The translations under genes and the position numbers were made by a program. A stretch of 64,000 nucleotides of DNA from the NCBI RefSeq assembly GCF_014679505.1, contig NZ_CP061474.1, positions 248,001-312,000 of the forward strand, in the 5' to 3' direction. This document shows, one piece after another, positions 10,177 through 21,677 of this stretch. The notes beneath the pieces were generated by a model. That model saw only the letters and a list, made by a program, of their open reading frames with translations, made no database searches and was not told where the DNA came from. Positions within the stretch are counted from its first letter, which is position 1, and every line of letters starts with the position of its first letter. The DNA is from Geobacillus sp. 46C-IIa. GTDB lineage: Bacteria; Bacillota; Bacilli; Bacillales; Anoxybacillaceae.

Positions 10177-11460
10177 ATGAAAATCGAACGGATTCGAGGC
10201 GGCGTTTCGCTGAGGCGGACGATTGAAAGCGGAACGGACGAGCAGCGCCGCGCGGTTCTTGATATTATCGCCAATGTGCGCGCGCGCGGCGATGCGGCGC
10301 TGAAAGAATATACGGAACGGTTTGACGGCGTCAAGCTGGATTCGCTTCGGGTGACGGAAGCGGAAATGGAGCGGGCGCATGCGGCGCTGAGCCCGGAGAT
10401 GCTGGCGGTGATTCGCGAAGCGGCGGCCAACATTCGCGCCTATCATGAGCGGCAAAAGCGCCAATCATGGTGGATGACGAACGAAGACGGCACGATTCTC
10501 GGGCAAAAGGTGACGCCGCTTGATGCGGTGGGGCTGTATGTGCCAGGCGGGACGGCCGCCTATCCGTCGTCCGTGCTGATGAACGTCATTCCCGCGCAAG
10601 TGGCGGGAGTGGAGCGGATTGTCATCACTTCGCCGCCGAATGAAGACGGTTCGCTTCCTGATGGCGTGCTGGCGGCGGCGCATGAACTTGGGGTGACGGA
10701 AATTTACAAAGTTGGCGGCGCGCAGGCGATCGCGGCGCTGGCGTATGGAACGGAAACGATTCGGCCGGTCGATAAAATTTTCGGACCGGGCAACATTTAT
10801 GTGGCGTTGGCGAAACGGGAAGTGTTCGGGCATGTGGCGATCGACATGATCGCTGGACCGAGCGAAATTGTTGTGCTCGCTGATGAGACAGCCCATGCCG
10901 ATGAAATCGCGGCGGATTTGTTGTCACAGGCCGAGCATGACGTGCGGGCGTCGGCCATTTTAGTAACGCCGTCAATGAAACTTGCCTTGGCGGTGGCGAG
11001 CGAGGTGGAACGGCAGCTTGAGACGCTGCCGCGCCGCGAGATCGCCCAAGCGGCGCTGGAAACCTACGGGGCCATTTATGTGACCGAGACGCTTGATGAG
11101 GCCGTTGGTGTGGTCAATGAGCTGGCGCCTGAGCATTTGGAAGTGATGACGGCAGAACCGATGACGCTATTAGGGAAGCTTCGCCATGCCGGGGCGATGT
11201 TTTTCGGCCGCTTCAGCTCCGAGCCGGTCGGCGACTATTTCGCCGGGCCGAACCATGTGCTGCCGACGAACGGGACGGCGAGATTCTCAAGCGGCTTGAG
11301 CGTCGATGAGTTTGTGAAAAAATCGAGCGTGATCGTTTACAGCGAAGCCGCATTGACACAACATGGCGACAAAATCGCCGCGTTGGCCCGCCTCGAGGGG
11401 CTCGAAGCGCACGCGCGCGCCATTGAGGTGCGGCTGAAAAAAGAAAGAGGGGAACGATAA
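10177..11460 (+). CDS. hisD: Histidinol dehydrogenase
   Basis: HisD oxidises histidinol to histidine in two NAD-dependent, zinc-dependent steps. The 427 residues equal the usual length. Motifs include [33 protein letters not shown] and QAEHD, with the histidines of APEHLE and GPNHVLPT. The frame extends 49 codons further upstream, but the ATG here has the ribosome site AAAGGGGAG and the expected N-terminus. Its stop overlaps the hisB start by one base. Confidence 0.97.
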   Translation: MKIERIRGGVSLRRTIESGTDEQRRAVLDIIANVRARGDAALKEYTERFDGVKLDSLRVTEAEMERAHAALSPEMLAVIREAAANIRAYHERQKRQSWWMTNEDGTILGQKVTPLDAVGLYVPGGTAAYPSSVLMNVIPAQVAGVERIVITSPPNEDGSLPDGVLAAAHELGVTEIYKVGGAQAIAALAYGTETIRPVDKIFGPGNIYVALAKREVFGHVAIDMIAGPSEIVVLADETAHADEIAADLLSQAEHDVRASAILVTPSMKLALAVASEVERQLETLPRREIAQAALETYGAIYVTETLDEAVGVVNELAPEHLEVMTAEPMTLLGKLRHAGAMFFGRFSSEPVGDYFAGPNHVLPTNGTARFSSGLSVDEFVKKSSVIVYSEAALTQHGDKIAALARLEGLEAHARAIEVRLKKERGER

Positions 11461-12047
11461 TGGCGAGAGAGGCGACGATCGCAAGAACGACGAAGGAGAC
11501 AAGCATTCAGCTGGCGTTTTCGCTAGACGGTGAAGGGAAGACGGAGCTCGAGACCGGGGTGCCGTTTTTGACCCATATGCTTGATTTGTTTGCGAAACAC
11601 GGCCAGTTTGACTTGCTTGTTGACGCGAAAGGCGATACGCATATTGACGATCACCATACGACCGAAGATATCGGCATTTGCCTCGGGCAGGCGATCAAAG
11701 AAGCGCTCGGCGACAAAAAAGGAATCAAGCGGTACGGCAACGCGTTTGTGCCGATGGATGATGCGCTGGCGCAAGTCGTGATCGACTTGAGCAACCGCCC
11801 GCATTTGGAATTTCACGGTGAATTTCCGGCGTCGAAAGTCGGCACGTTCGATGTCGAGTTGGTTCATGAGTTTTTATGGAAACTGGCGCTGGAGGCGCGG
11901 ATGAACTTGCATGTCATCGTCCATTATGGGCGCAATACGCACCATATGATCGAAGCGGTGTTTAAAGCGCTCGGACGGGCGCTCGATGAAGCGACGATGG
12001 TCGACCCGCGCGTCAAAGGCGTTCCGTCGACGAAAGGCATGCTCTAA
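11460..12047 (+). CDS. hisB: Imidazoleglycerol-phosphate dehydratase
   Basis: HisB dehydrates imidazole glycerol phosphate to imidazole acetol phosphate. This is the monofunctional 195-residue form. The manganese-binding histidines are clear ([25 protein letters not shown]-type motif [12 protein letters not shown]). It is followed by the only sizeable spacer in the second half of the operon. Confidence 0.97.
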   Translation: MAREATIARTTKETSIQLAFSLDGEGKTELETGVPFLTHMLDLFAKHGQFDLLVDAKGDTHIDDHHTTEDIGICLGQAIKEALGDKKGIKRYGNAFVPMDDALAQVVIDLSNRPHLEFHGEFPASKVGTFDVELVHEFLWKLALEARMNLHVIVHYGRNTHHMIEAVFKALGRALDEATMVDPRVKGVPSTKGML

Positions 12048-12049
12048 CC

Positions 12050-12163
12050 GATCGAGGGCGGCGCTCCCTGCGGGGAAAAGCTCCGCGGGCGCAGGGAAGG
12101 CGGTCGGATCGAGGGCGGCGCTCCCTATGGGGAAAAGTTCCGCGGGTGCAGGGAAGGCGGCCG
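12050..12163 (+). repeat. Two tandem 57-bp repeats between hisB and hisH
   Basis: Copies at 12050-12106 and 12107-12163 differ at about five positions; both begin GATCGAGGGCGGCGCTCCCT. They are GC-rich, lie directly after the hisB stop, and their 57-bp unit is a multiple of three. Function unknown; they may be a duplication in the spacer. Confidence 0.85.
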
Positions 12164-12274
12164 GTCGCCAAGGAGAGGTTTGCGCATGAAAGGAGCGCCG
12201 TAAAAAAAGCATGCCGTCATACCGTTGTTCATTGAACAAGGGGATGGGCATGGATCAGCGAAGAAAGGAATGGG

Positions 12275-12916
12275 ATGACGATGATCGGGATCATCGACTA
12301 TGGCATGGGCAACTTATACAGCGTCAGCAAAGCGCTCGAGCGGCTCGGCTGCCCGTATATCGTGAGCGGCGACAACGAGGAGCTGGCGCAGGCGCGCGGG
12401 CTCATTTTGCCCGGCGTCGGCTCGTTCCGCGATGCGATGCACATTTTAAATGAAACAGGTTTAGCTGCTTTTATCCGTTCAGCGGCTGAAGGCGGCACGC
12501 CGTTGCTCGGCATTTGTTTAGGGATGCAGCTGTTGTTTGACGAAAGCGAGGAAAACGGGCCGACCGAAGGGCTCGGGCTGCTTCGCGGCCGCGTCGTCCG
12601 CTTTCCGGGTGTGACGGAAGCCGGGGAGCCGTACAAAGTGCCGCACATGGGCTGGAATCAGCTTCGCTTCCATCGTCCGTCGCCGCTTCTTGACGGTGTC
12701 GAGGAAGGGCATGTGTATTTTGTCCACTCGTACTATGTCGTCCCGGGCGACGAAGAGGTCGTGCTCGCCAGCAGCGAATACGATGTCGACGTCCCAGCGG
12801 TCGTCGGGCGCGGCAACGTGTTTGGCACACAGTTTCATCCGGAAAAAAGCGGCGCGGTCGGCATGCGCATCTTGAGCAACTATGTCGGCATCGTCACAGG
12901 AAGGGAGAATGGCTGA
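12275..12916 (+). CDS. hisH: Imidazole glycerol phosphate synthase, glutaminase subunit
   Basis: HisH releases ammonia from glutamine and channels it to HisF. The 213 residues have the class I amidotransferase triad: Cys in [12 protein letters not shown], His and Glu in [11 protein letters not shown]. Two in-frame ATGs (12275, 12281) are possible; the first is better spaced from AAAGGAA. The stop overlaps the hisA start by one base. Confidence 0.96.
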   Translation: MTMIGIIDYGMGNLYSVSKALERLGCPYIVSGDNEELAQARGLILPGVGSFRDAMHILNETGLAAFIRSAAEGGTPLLGICLGMQLLFDESEENGPTEGLGLLRGRVVRFPGVTEAGEPYKVPHMGWNQLRFHRPSPLLDGVEEGHVYFVHSYYVVPGDEEVVLASSEYDVDVPAVVGRGNVFGTQFHPEKSGAVGMRILSNYVGIVTGRENG

Positions 12917-13653
12917 TGGCATCGTTTACGATTTATCCAGCGATCGATATGCGCGGCGGCAAATGCGTCCGCCTGCTGCAAGGCGATTACAGCAAAGAAA
13001 CGGTGTACGGCGATTCACCGGTCGCGATGGCCGAACAATTTGCCGCCCAAGGGGCGGAGTGGATTCATATGGTGGACTTAGATGGGGCGAAAGAAGGGCG
13101 GCGCGTCAACGATCGGTTTGTGATTGAAGCGGCCCGCCGTCTTCCGGTGAACATCCAAGTCGGCGGCGGCATTCGCACCGAGGACGATGTCGCCTACTAT
13201 TTGGAGCGCGGCGTCGCCCGCGTCATTTTAGGAAGCGCGGCGATTGCCGACCCGCCGTTTGTGAAAAAGATGCTACAAACATACGGCCGCCGCATCGTGA
13301 TCGGCATTGACGCCCGCGATGGCTTTGTGGCGACAGAAGGCTGGCTTGCGACATCAAATGTAAAAGCGGAAGAGCTCGGCCAAATGCTTGCCGAGGCGGG
13401 GGCGGAGACGTTTATTTTCACCGATATTGCGACCGACGGCACGCTGTCGGGGCCAAACATCGCTGCTTCGGTCCGTTTGGCTGAGGCGACGGGAAAAGAA
13501 GTGATTGCCTCCGGCGGCGTGCGCTCGCTTGACGATTTGCGTGCGCTTCGCGAATACGTCGGTCAAGGCATCGGCGGGGCGATCGTCGGCAAGGCGCTGT
13601 ACACAAATCAATTTACGCTCGCGGAAGCGTTAAAGGCGGTGAACGAGCGGTGA
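12916..13653 (+). CDS. hisA: ProFAR isomerase (HisA)
   Basis: HisA isomerises ProFAR to PRFAR, an Amadori rearrangement in a TIM barrel. The 245 residues show [14 protein letters not shown] at the N-terminus with the catalytic Asp, the second catalytic Asp in [14 protein letters not shown], and both phosphate loops ([20 protein letters not shown]). Start and stop overlap hisH and hisF. Confidence 0.97.
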   Translation: MASFTIYPAIDMRGGKCVRLLQGDYSKETVYGDSPVAMAEQFAAQGAEWIHMVDLDGAKEGRRVNDRFVIEAARRLPVNIQVGGGIRTEDDVAYYLERGVARVILGSAAIADPPFVKKMLQTYGRRIVIGIDARDGFVATEGWLATSNVKAEELGQMLAEAGAETFIFTDIATDGTLSGPNIAASVRLAEATGKEVIASGGVRSLDDLRALREYVGQGIGGAIVGKALYTNQFTLAEALKAVNER

Positions 13654-14408
13654 TTACGAAACGCATCATCCCGTGCTTGGACGTAAAAGACGGCCGCGTT
13701 GTCAAAGGGGTGCAGTTTGTCCAGCTGCGCGATGCCGGCGACCCAGTCGAACTCGCGAAAGCGTACGATGAGCAAGGGGCGGACGAGCTCGTCTTTTTAG
13801 ATATTTCCGCCTCGCACGAAGGGCGGAAAACGATGGTCGATGTCGTCGAGCGCGTCGCCGCCCAGCTCGCCATTCCGTTTACGGTCGGCGGGGGGATTCA
13901 TTCGCTTGACGATATGAAACGCATGTTGCGCGCGGGCGCGGACAAAGTGTCGCTCAATACGGCGGCGGTGCTTCACCCGTCATTAGTGACCGAAGGGGCG
14001 GACTTTTTCGGCTCGCAATGCATCGTCGTCGCGATTGATGCGAAATACGATGACACGCTTCAGTCATGGCGCGTCTATACGCACGGCGGCCGCAACGCGA
14101 CAGAATGGGAAGTCGTCGCCTGGGCGAAAGAAGCGGTGCGCCTTGGCGCCGGGGAGATTTTGCTGACGAGCATGGATGCCGACGGCGGGAAAAACGGTTT
14201 TGACCTCGAGTTGACGCGGCGGGTGAGCGAAGCGGTCCCGGTTCCGGTCATCGCCTCGGGCGGCGCCGGCAAGGCCGAGCATTTTCTGGAAGCGTTCGAA
14301 AAAGGAAAAGCAGACGCGGCGCTGGCGGCGTCGATTTTCCATTACAAAGAGACATCGGTCGGTCAAGTGAAGGCGTACTTAAAAGAGAGAGGGGTCAACG
14401 TGCGATGA
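13650..14408 (+). CDS. hisF: Imidazole glycerol phosphate synthase, cyclase subunit
   Basis: HisF uses ammonia from HisH to form imidazole glycerol phosphate and AICAR. The 252-residue TIM barrel begins at GTG ([19 protein letters not shown]) and carries the catalytic Asp in [14 protein letters not shown]. It overlaps hisA and hisIE by 4 nt each. Confidence 0.97.
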   Translation: MITKRIIPCLDVKDGRVVKGVQFVQLRDAGDPVELAKAYDEQGADELVFLDISASHEGRKTMVDVVERVAAQLAIPFTVGGGIHSLDDMKRMLRAGADKVSLNTAAVLHPSLVTEGADFFGSQCIVVAIDAKYDDTLQSWRVYTHGGRNATEWEVVAWAKEAVRLGAGEILLTSMDADGGKNGFDLELTRRVSEAVPVPVIASGGAGKAEHFLEAFEKGKADAALAASIFHYKETSVGQVKAYLKERGVNVR

Positions 14409-15055
14409 CAACAGACATTCGCTTTGACGACAACGGGCTGGTGCCTGCGATCGTTCAAGATGCACAAAGCAAAGAAGTGCTCATGCTCGCCTATATGAAC
14501 AAAGAGTCGCTCGAAAAAACGCTCGAGACGGGGGAAACGTGGTTTTACAGCCGCTCGCGCCAAGCGTTGTGGCATAAAGGGGCGACGTCGGGAAACGTGC
14601 AGCGGGTGGTCGACATCCGCTACGACTGCGACGCCGACACACTCCTCGTGTTGGTGGAGCCGGCGGGTCCGGCGTGCCATACGGGGACGTATTCCTGCTT
14701 TTCCCGCTCGCTTGACGGCGCAGCGCGCACGCCGGCGGCCGACCGGTTCGCGATTTTGCATGAGCTTGAACAAATCATCGCCCAGCGCGACGCCGAACGG
14801 CCGGAAGGAGCGTATACGACGTATTTGTTTGAAAAAGGCGTCGATAAAATTTTGAAAAAGGTCGGCGAAGAAGCGGCCGAAGTGATCATCGCGGCGAAAA
14901 ACCGAAGCCATGAGGAGCTGAAATGGGAAGCGGCCGATTTGTTGTACCATTTGCTTGTGCTCTTGCGCGAGCAAAAGCTGCCGCTTGACGCGGTGCTGGC
15001 GACGCTTGCTGAGCGGCATGCGCAAAAAACAAAAGCAGCCGAACGGAAAGGATGA
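14405..15055 (+). CDS. hisIE: Bifunctional phosphoribosyl-AMP cyclohydrolase / phosphoribosyl-ATP pyrophosphatase
   Basis: This catalyses the second and third steps of histidine synthesis. Residues 1-110 are the HisI domain (metal-binding [15 protein letters not shown] and a late Cys), residues about 120-216 the MazG-like HisE domain ([28 protein letters not shown]). The fusion is usual in Bacillus. It is the last his gene. Confidence 0.96.
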   Translation: MTTDIRFDDNGLVPAIVQDAQSKEVLMLAYMNKESLEKTLETGETWFYSRSRQALWHKGATSGNVQRVVDIRYDCDADTLLVLVEPAGPACHTGTYSCFSRSLDGAARTPAADRFAILHELEQIIAQRDAERPEGAYTTYLFEKGVDKILKKVGEEAAEVIIAAKNRSHEELKWEAADLLYHLLVLLREQKLPLDAVLATLAERHAQKTKAAERKG

Positions 15056-15058
15056 CGA

Positions 15059-15083
15059 GCGAACGGGAGGACCGTTCGCTTTT
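15059..15083 (+). terminator. Terminator of the his operon
   Basis: GCGAACGG and CCGTTCGC form an 8-bp stem with a short loop, followed by TTTT, immediately after the hisIE stop. Confidence 0.75.
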
Positions 15084-15094
15084 GGAGTGAAAAG

Positions 15095-15165
15095 AGGATG
15101 CCCGTCACACAGCTGCTGGATCCATAGTCTGTTTCCATAAGCGGTGTGCAGGGGCATCCTTTTTG
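15095..15165 (+). terminator. Long hairpin with T run downstream of the his operon
   Basis: AGGATGCCC (15095-15103) pairs with GGGCATCCT (15152-15160), with an inner CACAC/GTGTG pairing, and TTTTT follows. It may be a second terminator. The rest of the 413-nt gap 15056-15468 shows no gene I can support. Confidence 0.5.
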
Positions 15166-15423
15166 ATCGTGCAAAAGTTTATTGCATTGCCGGTGGCTGT
15201 TTATAAGAGGAGCGGGCAGGGAAACCAAGCCGATGGTCAGCTCCCGATGCCATTGCCGTTGCCAGGTGCTCCTCCTTTGTCGTCCGATGAATGATTGGTC
15301 GGTCAGGCCGAGGCGCATGCCGTTTCATCGACTAGTATCGCATCACGAACATTCGCGCCGTTCGATGATCGGATTGGCAGGCGCGTTGGGTTGAAAGTTT
15401 TTTACTTGTTTCCGCCGCCAGTG

Positions 15424-15432
15424 TGGTATACT
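15424..15432 (+). promoter_or_regulatory. Extended -10 promoter of yvcD-trxB
   Basis: TGGTATACT (hexamer 15427-15432) is a good extended -10, 37 nt before the yvcD ATG. The best -35 candidates (TTGTTT, TACTTG) are off the ideal spacing. Confidence 0.5.
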
Positions 15433-15468
15433 GTTGTTCGACGAATGTTACGGACGACGGAGGACAGA

Positions 15469-16941
15469 ATGGGAAAACAACTGAAGCGATCATCACGAAA
15501 AGCAACGATTGTACCGTTCATCCAAAGCGGGGACTATTTTTTCAAAAAAGGGATGAAAGCGTACGAGCGCGGCGATTTCTATAAAGCAAGGAAATATTTT
15601 GAACGCGCTGTCCGGCTCGATGAGCGCGACGCCTCATTCGCTCTGCAGCTCGCCCTTGTATTGTCCGAGCTTGGTGAATATCAATTTTCCAATCAATGGT
15701 TGTTCAAAATTATCCACGATTTAGACGAAACGATGCATGATTGTTTTTATTTTTTGGCGAACAATTTCGCCTGTCTTGGCTTGTTCCGTGAAGCGGCGCA
15801 ATATGCGGAACAGTATTTGACATATGAACCGGACGGGGAGTTCGCTGATGACGCCGCCGATTTGTTGGAGCTGCTCAAACTCGACCGCCACGATGTAAGC
15901 GAAGAGCAAGAGCAGTTGATCATCATGCAAGAACGGGCCCGGCATTTGCTTGAGCAAGAGCAGTTTGCGGAGGCGATCGAGGCGCTAGAGGCGATCGTTT
16001 CCCGATACCCGGAATTTTGGTCGGCGCACAACAATTTGGCGCTTGCTTATTTTTACAGCGGCGACGTTGAAAAGGCGAAGCAAAAGCTGCTTGACGTGCT
16101 GAAGCGTGACCCCGGCAATTTGCATGCGCTTTGCAACGCGCTCGTTTTCGCCTATCATTTGCATGATCGGGAACAGGTGGCCGCTCTTTGCGAGATGTTG
16201 GCTTCCCTCTACCCGTTTTTCCGCGAACACCAATATAAGCTTGGGGCCACCTTTGCTCTTGTCGGGCGGTTTGATTCGGCGTTTCGCTGGTTGTATCGCC
16301 TGTATAAGAACGGTTTTGAGGGTGACGGCCCATTTTACTACTGGCTCGCTTACGCCGCGTATCATACTGGGCATGAATCGCTAGCCCGGCAAGTATGGGA
16401 GACGCTTACTGCCCTTCATCCGGAAAAGCGCGGCGAGGAGCCGTGGGCCGCTCCGACGCTGTTCGATGAAACGCTCCTCCGCGTTGTTCAGCTGTTTGAG
16501 AAGGAGGAGCTCGCTGACCGGCTGTCCGGATTGTATTTGTTCAGCCGCTCGCCGCAAGCGGAAGAGACAGCGTTGTCGCTCGCTGTCTGCCGTCTCTTGC
16601 CGGCCGATCCGCGTCTGCGCCCGTTTATCGATTCCTTTTTGTTCGGGTTGGATGACGGGCGATCCGCTTGGGCGGCGAATATTGGCCGCATGATCGATGT
16701 GCTTTTGGCAAATAATGAGGAAAAGGAGGCGCTCTGCCGCTTCGCCTTCGCCGTGGCCGTTCATCCGTCGGCCCAAGGCGAACCGTTTGCGAACGGCGCT
16801 GCATGGGCGGCGGCGATCGAATATGTTTGGCGCCAGCAACAAGGGGAACGTGTGACACAAAAAGGAATGGCGGCGAAATACGGCGTTTCCGCGGCGACCG
16901 TGCAAAAGTACGCGCAAAAAGTGCGCCGGCTATGGTCGTGA
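15469..16941 (+). CDS. yvcD: Tetratricopeptide-repeat protein (YvcD)
   Basis: A 490-residue cytoplasmic protein with several TPR helices (GMKAYERGDFYKARKYFERA, LALAYFYSGDVEKAKQKLL). The C-terminal ~30 residues (KGMAAKYGVSAATVQKYAQ) look like a helix-turn-helix. Its position before trxB matches B. subtilis yvcD. The start ATG follows GACGGAGGACAG; the frame extends upstream without a ribosome site. Function unknown; TPR units suggest protein binding. Confidence 0.85.
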   Translation: MGKQLKRSSRKATIVPFIQSGDYFFKKGMKAYERGDFYKARKYFERAVRLDERDASFALQLALVLSELGEYQFSNQWLFKIIHDLDETMHDCFYFLANNFACLGLFREAAQYAEQYLTYEPDGEFADDAADLLELLKLDRHDVSEEQEQLIIMQERARHLLEQEQFAEAIEALEAIVSRYPEFWSAHNNLALAYFYSGDVEKAKQKLLDVLKRDPGNLHALCNALVFAYHLHDREQVAALCEMLASLYPFFREHQYKLGATFALVGRFDSAFRWLYRLYKNGFEGDGPFYYWLAYAAYHTGHESLARQVWETLTALHPEKRGEEPWAAPTLFDETLLRVVQLFEKEELADRLSGLYLFSRSPQAEETALSLAVCRLLPADPRLRPFIDSFLFGLDDGRSAWAANIGRMIDVLLANNEEKEALCRFAFAVAVHPSAQGEPFANGAAWAAAIEYVWRQQQGERVTQKGMAAKYGVSAATVQKYAQKVRRLWS

Positions 16942-16992
16942 GCAAATCAATAGACGCCGTGCACGGACTTTTATACGATGGAGATGGAGTGA

Positions 16993-17973
<981 letters not shown>

Positions 17974-17987
17974 GCCGGTAATCAAAC

Positions 17988-18048
17988 CGCAACGAAACCG
18001 TAATGGTTATTTAATCCAGCTGTAACACGAATGCAACACAGTTGTCGT
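17988..18048 (+). promoter_or_regulatory. 11-bp phased hexamer array (WalR/PhoP-like response-regulator sites)
   Basis: Six hexamers repeat exactly every 11 bp: CGCAAC (17988), CGTAAT (17999), TTTAAT (18010), TGTAAC (18021), TGCAAC (18032), TGTCGT (18043). TGTAAC fits the WalR half-site TGTWAH with its 5-bp spacing; the reverse complement resembles PhoP TTHACA boxes. The array ends 4 bp before an extended -10 promoter. Confidence 0.5.
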
Positions 18049-18049
18049 A

Positions 18050-18058
18050 TGCTATAAG
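18050..18058 (+). promoter_or_regulatory. Extended -10 promoter after trxB
   Basis: TGCTATAAG (hexamer 18053-18058) abuts the phased array and has no clear -35. Such promoters often need an activator. Transcription would begin near 18065. Confidence 0.5.
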
Positions 18059-18097
18059 TAAGTAATTGACCCCCTTTTATATAGATCTTTATGGATT

Positions 18098-18127
18098 GGC
18101 GTGGGCGTTTGTCCGCGCCTCTTTTTT
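18098..18127 (+). terminator. Terminator between trxB and yvcI
   Basis: GGCGTGG and CCGCGCC form a stem followed by TCTTTTTT. It would end trxB transcripts, and also anything started at 18065, giving an RNA of about 60 nt. Confidence 0.75.
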
Positions 18128-18172
18128 GTCCCCTGGCGCTTTCGCTTCCAACGGTTTGTCGGCGGGAGTGGC

Positions 18173-18200
18173 TTAACTATTTATGGATTTATGGTAAAAT
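18173..18200 (+). promoter_or_regulatory. Probable promoter of yvcI-rapZ-yvcK-whiA-crh
   Basis: TTAACT (18173-18178), a 16-bp spacer and the extended -10 TGGTAAAAT (hexamer 18195-18200). The start site would be near 18207. Confidence 0.6.
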
Positions 18201-18227
18201 GGAAATGATGATGGATGTGTTTGTGCC

Positions 18228-18704
18228 ATGTTTGGGGTGAAGGAATTGCAACGGGTAACGAATTGCGTATTATATAAAGACGGCCGGGTGTTGCTTTTGC
18301 AAAAGCCGAAGCGGGGCTGGTGGGTCGCCCCGGGCGGCAAAATGGAGCCCGGCGAGACGGTGCGTGAGGCGTGCATTCGCGAATATCGGGAAGAGACGGG
18401 CATTTATTTAAAACACCCGCAGCTGAAAGGGGTGTTTACCGTCGTGATCAAAGACGGGGAACGAACGGTGTCCGAATGGATGATGTTTACCTTTTTCGCG
18501 GAGGACTTCATCGGTGAAAATGTCGCGTCTTCCGAAGAAGGCACGCTCGCTTGGCACGATGTCGAGACGCTTTCGGCGCTGCCGATGGCCCCAGGTGACT
18601 ACCATATTTTAGACTACGCTTTAAAAGGTCAAGGGATTATGTACGGCGCATTTGTGTATACGGAGGAATTTGAGCTGCTTTCGTATCGCCTTGATCCGAG
18701 CTAA
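18228..18704 (+). CDS. yvcI: NUDIX hydrolase (YvcI)
   Basis: A 158-residue NUDIX protein, probably of the 8-oxo-dGTP diphosphatase type, with the box [23 protein letters not shown] intact in its G, REEXEE and G positions (about residues 36-58). First gene of a cluster conserved with B. subtilis yvcI-rapZ-yvcK-whiA-crh. ATG 18228 has no clear ribosome site; GTG 18237 or TTG 18246 are alternatives. Substrate unproven. Confidence 0.88.
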   Translation: MFGVKELQRVTNCVLYKDGRVLLLQKPKRGWWVAPGGKMEPGETVREACIREYREETGIYLKHPQLKGVFTVVIKDGERTVSEWMMFTFFAEDFIGENVASSEEGTLAWHDVETLSALPMAPGDYHILDYALKGQGIMYGAFVYTEEFELLSYRLDPS

Positions 18705-18722
18705 CGGAGAGGAGAGAAGGAG

Positions 18723-19619
18723 ATGGGGCAAAACGGGACGGTGCAACCGATCCAGCTCGTGATTATTACCGGCATGTCCGGAGCGGGGAAAACGGTGGCG
18801 ATTCAAAGTTTTGAAGATCTCGGCTTTTTTTGCGTTGACAATTTGCCGCCGACGCTATTGCCGAAGTTTTTGGAGCTTGTGAAAGAGTCCGGAAATAAAA
18901 TGAATAAAGTCGCGCTCGTCATGGACTTGCGCAGCCGCGACTTTTTTGACCATTTGTTCGCTGCGTTGGACGAATTGTCCGAACAGGCATGGATCGTGCC
19001 GCAAATTTTGTTTTTGGACGCACAAGACTCGACGCTTGTCGCCCGCTACAAAGAAACGCGGCGGACGCACCCGCTCGCGCCGAACGAGCCGCCGCTTGAA
19101 GGGATCCGCCTCGAGCGGAAGCTGCTTGAAGAAATCAAAGGGCGGGCGCAAATCATTTACGATACGACCGGACTCAAGCCGCGCGAGCTACGCGAAAAAA
19201 TTGTTCGCCAGTTTTCGTCGCATGCGCAGTCTGGGTTTACGGTCAATGTCATGTCGTTCGGATTTAAGTACGGCATCCCGATTGACGCTGATTTAGTGTT
19301 TGATGTCCGGTTTTTGCCGAACCCGCATTATATTGAGCACATGCGTCCGAAAACCGGGCTCGATGACGAAGTGTCATCGTATGTGCTAAAATGGGGAGAA
19401 ACACAAAAATTTTTAGAAAAATTGCTTGACTTGTTGGCGTTTATGCTGCCATATTACCAGCGCGAGGGGAAAAGCCAGCTGGTGATCGCCATCGGCTGCA
19501 CAGGCGGGCAACACCGCTCGGTGGCGCTGGCGGAATATATCGCCCGTCATTTTTCTGCCGATTATAAAACGGTTGTCTCGCACCGGGACATGGAGAGGAG
19601 AAAGGAAGCACATCGATGA
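18723..19619 (+). CDS. rapZ: RapZ/YvcJ family nucleotide-binding protein
   Basis: A 298-residue P-loop protein ([12 protein letters not shown], about residues 15-26) with the family motifs [26 protein letters not shown] and [11 protein letters not shown]. YvcJ binds and hydrolyses nucleotides in B. subtilis; the E. coli homologue RapZ regulates amino-sugar metabolism through a small RNA. It overlaps yvcK by 4 nt. Confidence 0.95.
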   Translation: MGQNGTVQPIQLVIITGMSGAGKTVAIQSFEDLGFFCVDNLPPTLLPKFLELVKESGNKMNKVALVMDLRSRDFFDHLFAALDELSEQAWIVPQILFLDAQDSTLVARYKETRRTHPLAPNEPPLEGIRLERKLLEEIKGRAQIIYDTTGLKPRELREKIVRQFSSHAQSGFTVNVMSFGFKYGIPIDADLVFDVRFLPNPHYIEHMRPKTGLDDEVSSYVLKWGETQKFLEKLLDLLAFMLPYYQREGKSQLVIAIGCTGGQHRSVALAEYIARHFSADYKTVVSHRDMERRKEAHR

Positions 19620-20569
19620 GGGACGAACAAGCAGCAAAAATGGTTGTCATCGGCGGCGGCACCGGGCTTCCTGTCTTATTGCGGGGGCTGAAGCAATACG
19701 AGCTCGACTTGACCGCCATTGTCACCGTCGCCGATGACGGGGGAAGTTCCGGGCGGCTGCGCGATGAGCTGCGCATCCCGCCGCCTGGGGATGTCCGCAA
19801 CGTGTTGGCGGCGCTGTCTGATGTCGAACCGCTCATTGTCGAGCTGTTTCAACACCGTTTTCAAAACGGCAACGGCTTATCCGGCCATTCGCTCGGCAAT
19901 TTAATTTTAGCGGCGCTCACCTCGATCACCGGCGATTTTATGAAGGCGATCCGTGAAATGAGCAAAGTGCTGAACGTGCACGGCCAAGTGCTGCCGGCGG
20001 CGAACAAAAGTGTCGTTTTGCACGCTGAAATGGAAGATGGTTCGATTGTGTCCGGCGAATCCAAAATTCCGAATGTGGGAAAAAAAATTAAGAGAGTGTT
20101 TTTAACCCCGGAAGATATTGAACCGCTGCCGGAGACGATCGCCGCCATCCGCTGTGCCGATTTGATCGTCATCGGGCCAGGAAGCCTGTATACGAGCATT
20201 TTGCCGAATTTGCTTGTGCCGAAAATCGGGCAGGAAGTATGCAAAGCGAAGGCGAAAAAAGTATATATATGCAACATTATGACCCAAGCCGGCGAGACGC
20301 CGCACTATACGGTGAGCGATCATGTGAAGGCGCTTCATGCTCATCTTGGCCGCCCGTTTTTAGATGCGGTGATCGTCAACAGCGGGTCGATTCCGGAAGC
20401 GATTCGCCGCCGTTACGAGGAGGAGCGGGCCGAGCCGGTGCGTGACGACAGCAGCGGACTTCACATCCAAGTCATTCGCGAGGATATTGTTACGTATGAA
20501 GATGGGGTTATTCGTCATAATACAGCGAAAGTCGCCGCTCTTCTTCTTGGGCTGCTTCCCCGCCGCTAG
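19616..20569 (+). CDS. yvcK: Gluconeogenesis factor YvcK (CofD-like)
   Basis: A 317-residue Rossmann-like protein needed in B. subtilis for growth on gluconeogenic carbon sources and for cell morphology; it binds UDP-sugars. The N-terminal [17 protein letters not shown] and the [13 protein letters not shown] motif are diagnostic. Placed between rapZ and whiA as in other Firmicutes. Confidence 0.95.
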   Translation: MRDEQAAKMVVIGGGTGLPVLLRGLKQYELDLTAIVTVADDGGSSGRLRDELRIPPPGDVRNVLAALSDVEPLIVELFQHRFQNGNGLSGHSLGNLILAALTSITGDFMKAIREMSKVLNVHGQVLPAANKSVVLHAEMEDGSIVSGESKIPNVGKKIKRVFLTPEDIEPLPETIAAIRCADLIVIGPGSLYTSILPNLLVPKIGQEVCKAKAKKVYICNIMTQAGETPHYTVSDHVKALHAHLGRPFLDAVIVNSGSIPEAIRRRYEEERAEPVRDDSSGLHIQVIREDIVTYEDGVIRHNTAKVAALLLGLLPRR

Positions 20570-20698
20570 GCACGTGCCGGGCGGTTGGGGGGGACATGAG
20601 GATAAAGCGCCGGAGTAAGGCGGCGGCAGATGGCCGCGCCGAGGTTTCGACACCTCCAACCGGCCGATATGCGGGGAATGAATGGAGGTGGAGCGATC

Positions 20699-21661
20699 GT
20701 GTCTTTTGCGTCAGAAACGAAAAAAGAACTGACCAATCTCGAAGTGAAGCGCTGTTGCTTGCGGGCAGAGCTGTCGGCGCTGTTGCGCATGAACGGTTCA
20801 CTGTCGTTTTCCAGCGGGCGGATGACGGTCGATGTTCAAACGGAAAACGCGGCCATTGCCCGGCGCATTTATACGCTGCTGAAAAAAGGGTATGATGTCG
20901 CCGTTGAGCTGTTTGTGCGCAAAAAAATGCGTTTAAAGAAAAATAACGTGTATATTGTGCGGATTACCGATGGTGCGACCCCATTGCTTCGTGAGCTGTA
21001 TATTTGGAACGGCGATTTTTCGTTCGTCCACGATATTTCTCCGGAGCTCATCAAGAAAAAGTGCTGCAAGCGTTCGTATTTGCGCGGCGCATTTTTGGCG
21101 GGCGGCTCGGTCAACAACCCGGAAACGTCCTCGTACCATTTAGAGATTTTTTCGCTGTACGAGGAACATAATCGGTCGTTATGTGAATTAATGAACAGCC
21201 ACTTTTGTTTAAATGCAAAAACGTTGGAACGGAAAAAGGGGTTTATTACGTATTTAAAAGAGGCGGAAAAAATCGCGGAGTTTTTAAACATTATCGGCGC
21301 CCACCAAGCGTTGCTTCGCTTTGAAGACATTCGCATCGTCCGCGACATGCGCAACTCCGTCAATCGGCTCGTCAATTGCGAGACGGCCAATCTAAACAAA
21401 ACGATCGGCGCCGCGCTCCGCCAAGTGGAAAACATCCGCTACATCGATGAAACGATCGGCCTTGATTCACTGCCGGCGAAACTGAGGGAAATTGCCCAAC
21501 TCCGCATTGAGCATCAAGATGTCACCTTAAAGGAACTCGGCGAGATGGTCACGGGCGGCAAAATTAGCAAATCCGGCATCAACCACCGCCTGCGCAAAAT
21601 TGACGAAATCGCCGAACGGCTGCGAGCCGGAAAGCCGGTCGATTTCCATAAATCGCTATAA
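20699..21661 (+). CDS. whiA: WhiA DNA-binding cell-division regulator
   Basis: WhiA has a LAGLIDADG-like N-terminal domain without nuclease activity and a C-terminal helix-turn-helix. Here 320 residues begin at GTG ([19 protein letters not shown]), preceded by AATGGAGGTGG. The [16 protein letters not shown] and [12 protein letters not shown] motifs are diagnostic. The frame extends 23 codons upstream but without a ribosome site. In B. subtilis WhiA affects cell division and chromosome segregation. Confidence 0.95.
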   Translation: MSFASETKKELTNLEVKRCCLRAELSALLRMNGSLSFSSGRMTVDVQTENAAIARRIYTLLKKGYDVAVELFVRKKMRLKKNNVYIVRITDGATPLLRELYIWNGDFSFVHDISPELIKKKCCKRSYLRGAFLAGGSVNNPETSSYHLEIFSLYEEHNRSLCELMNSHFCLNAKTLERKKGFITYLKEAEKIAEFLNIIGAHQALLRFEDIRIVRDMRNSVNRLVNCETANLNKTIGAALRQVENIRYIDETIGLDSLPAKLREIAQLRIEHQDVTLKELGEMVTGGKISKSGINHRLRKIDEIAERLRAGKPVDFHKSL

Positions 21662-21677
21662 AAGGGGGAGATGGAGA

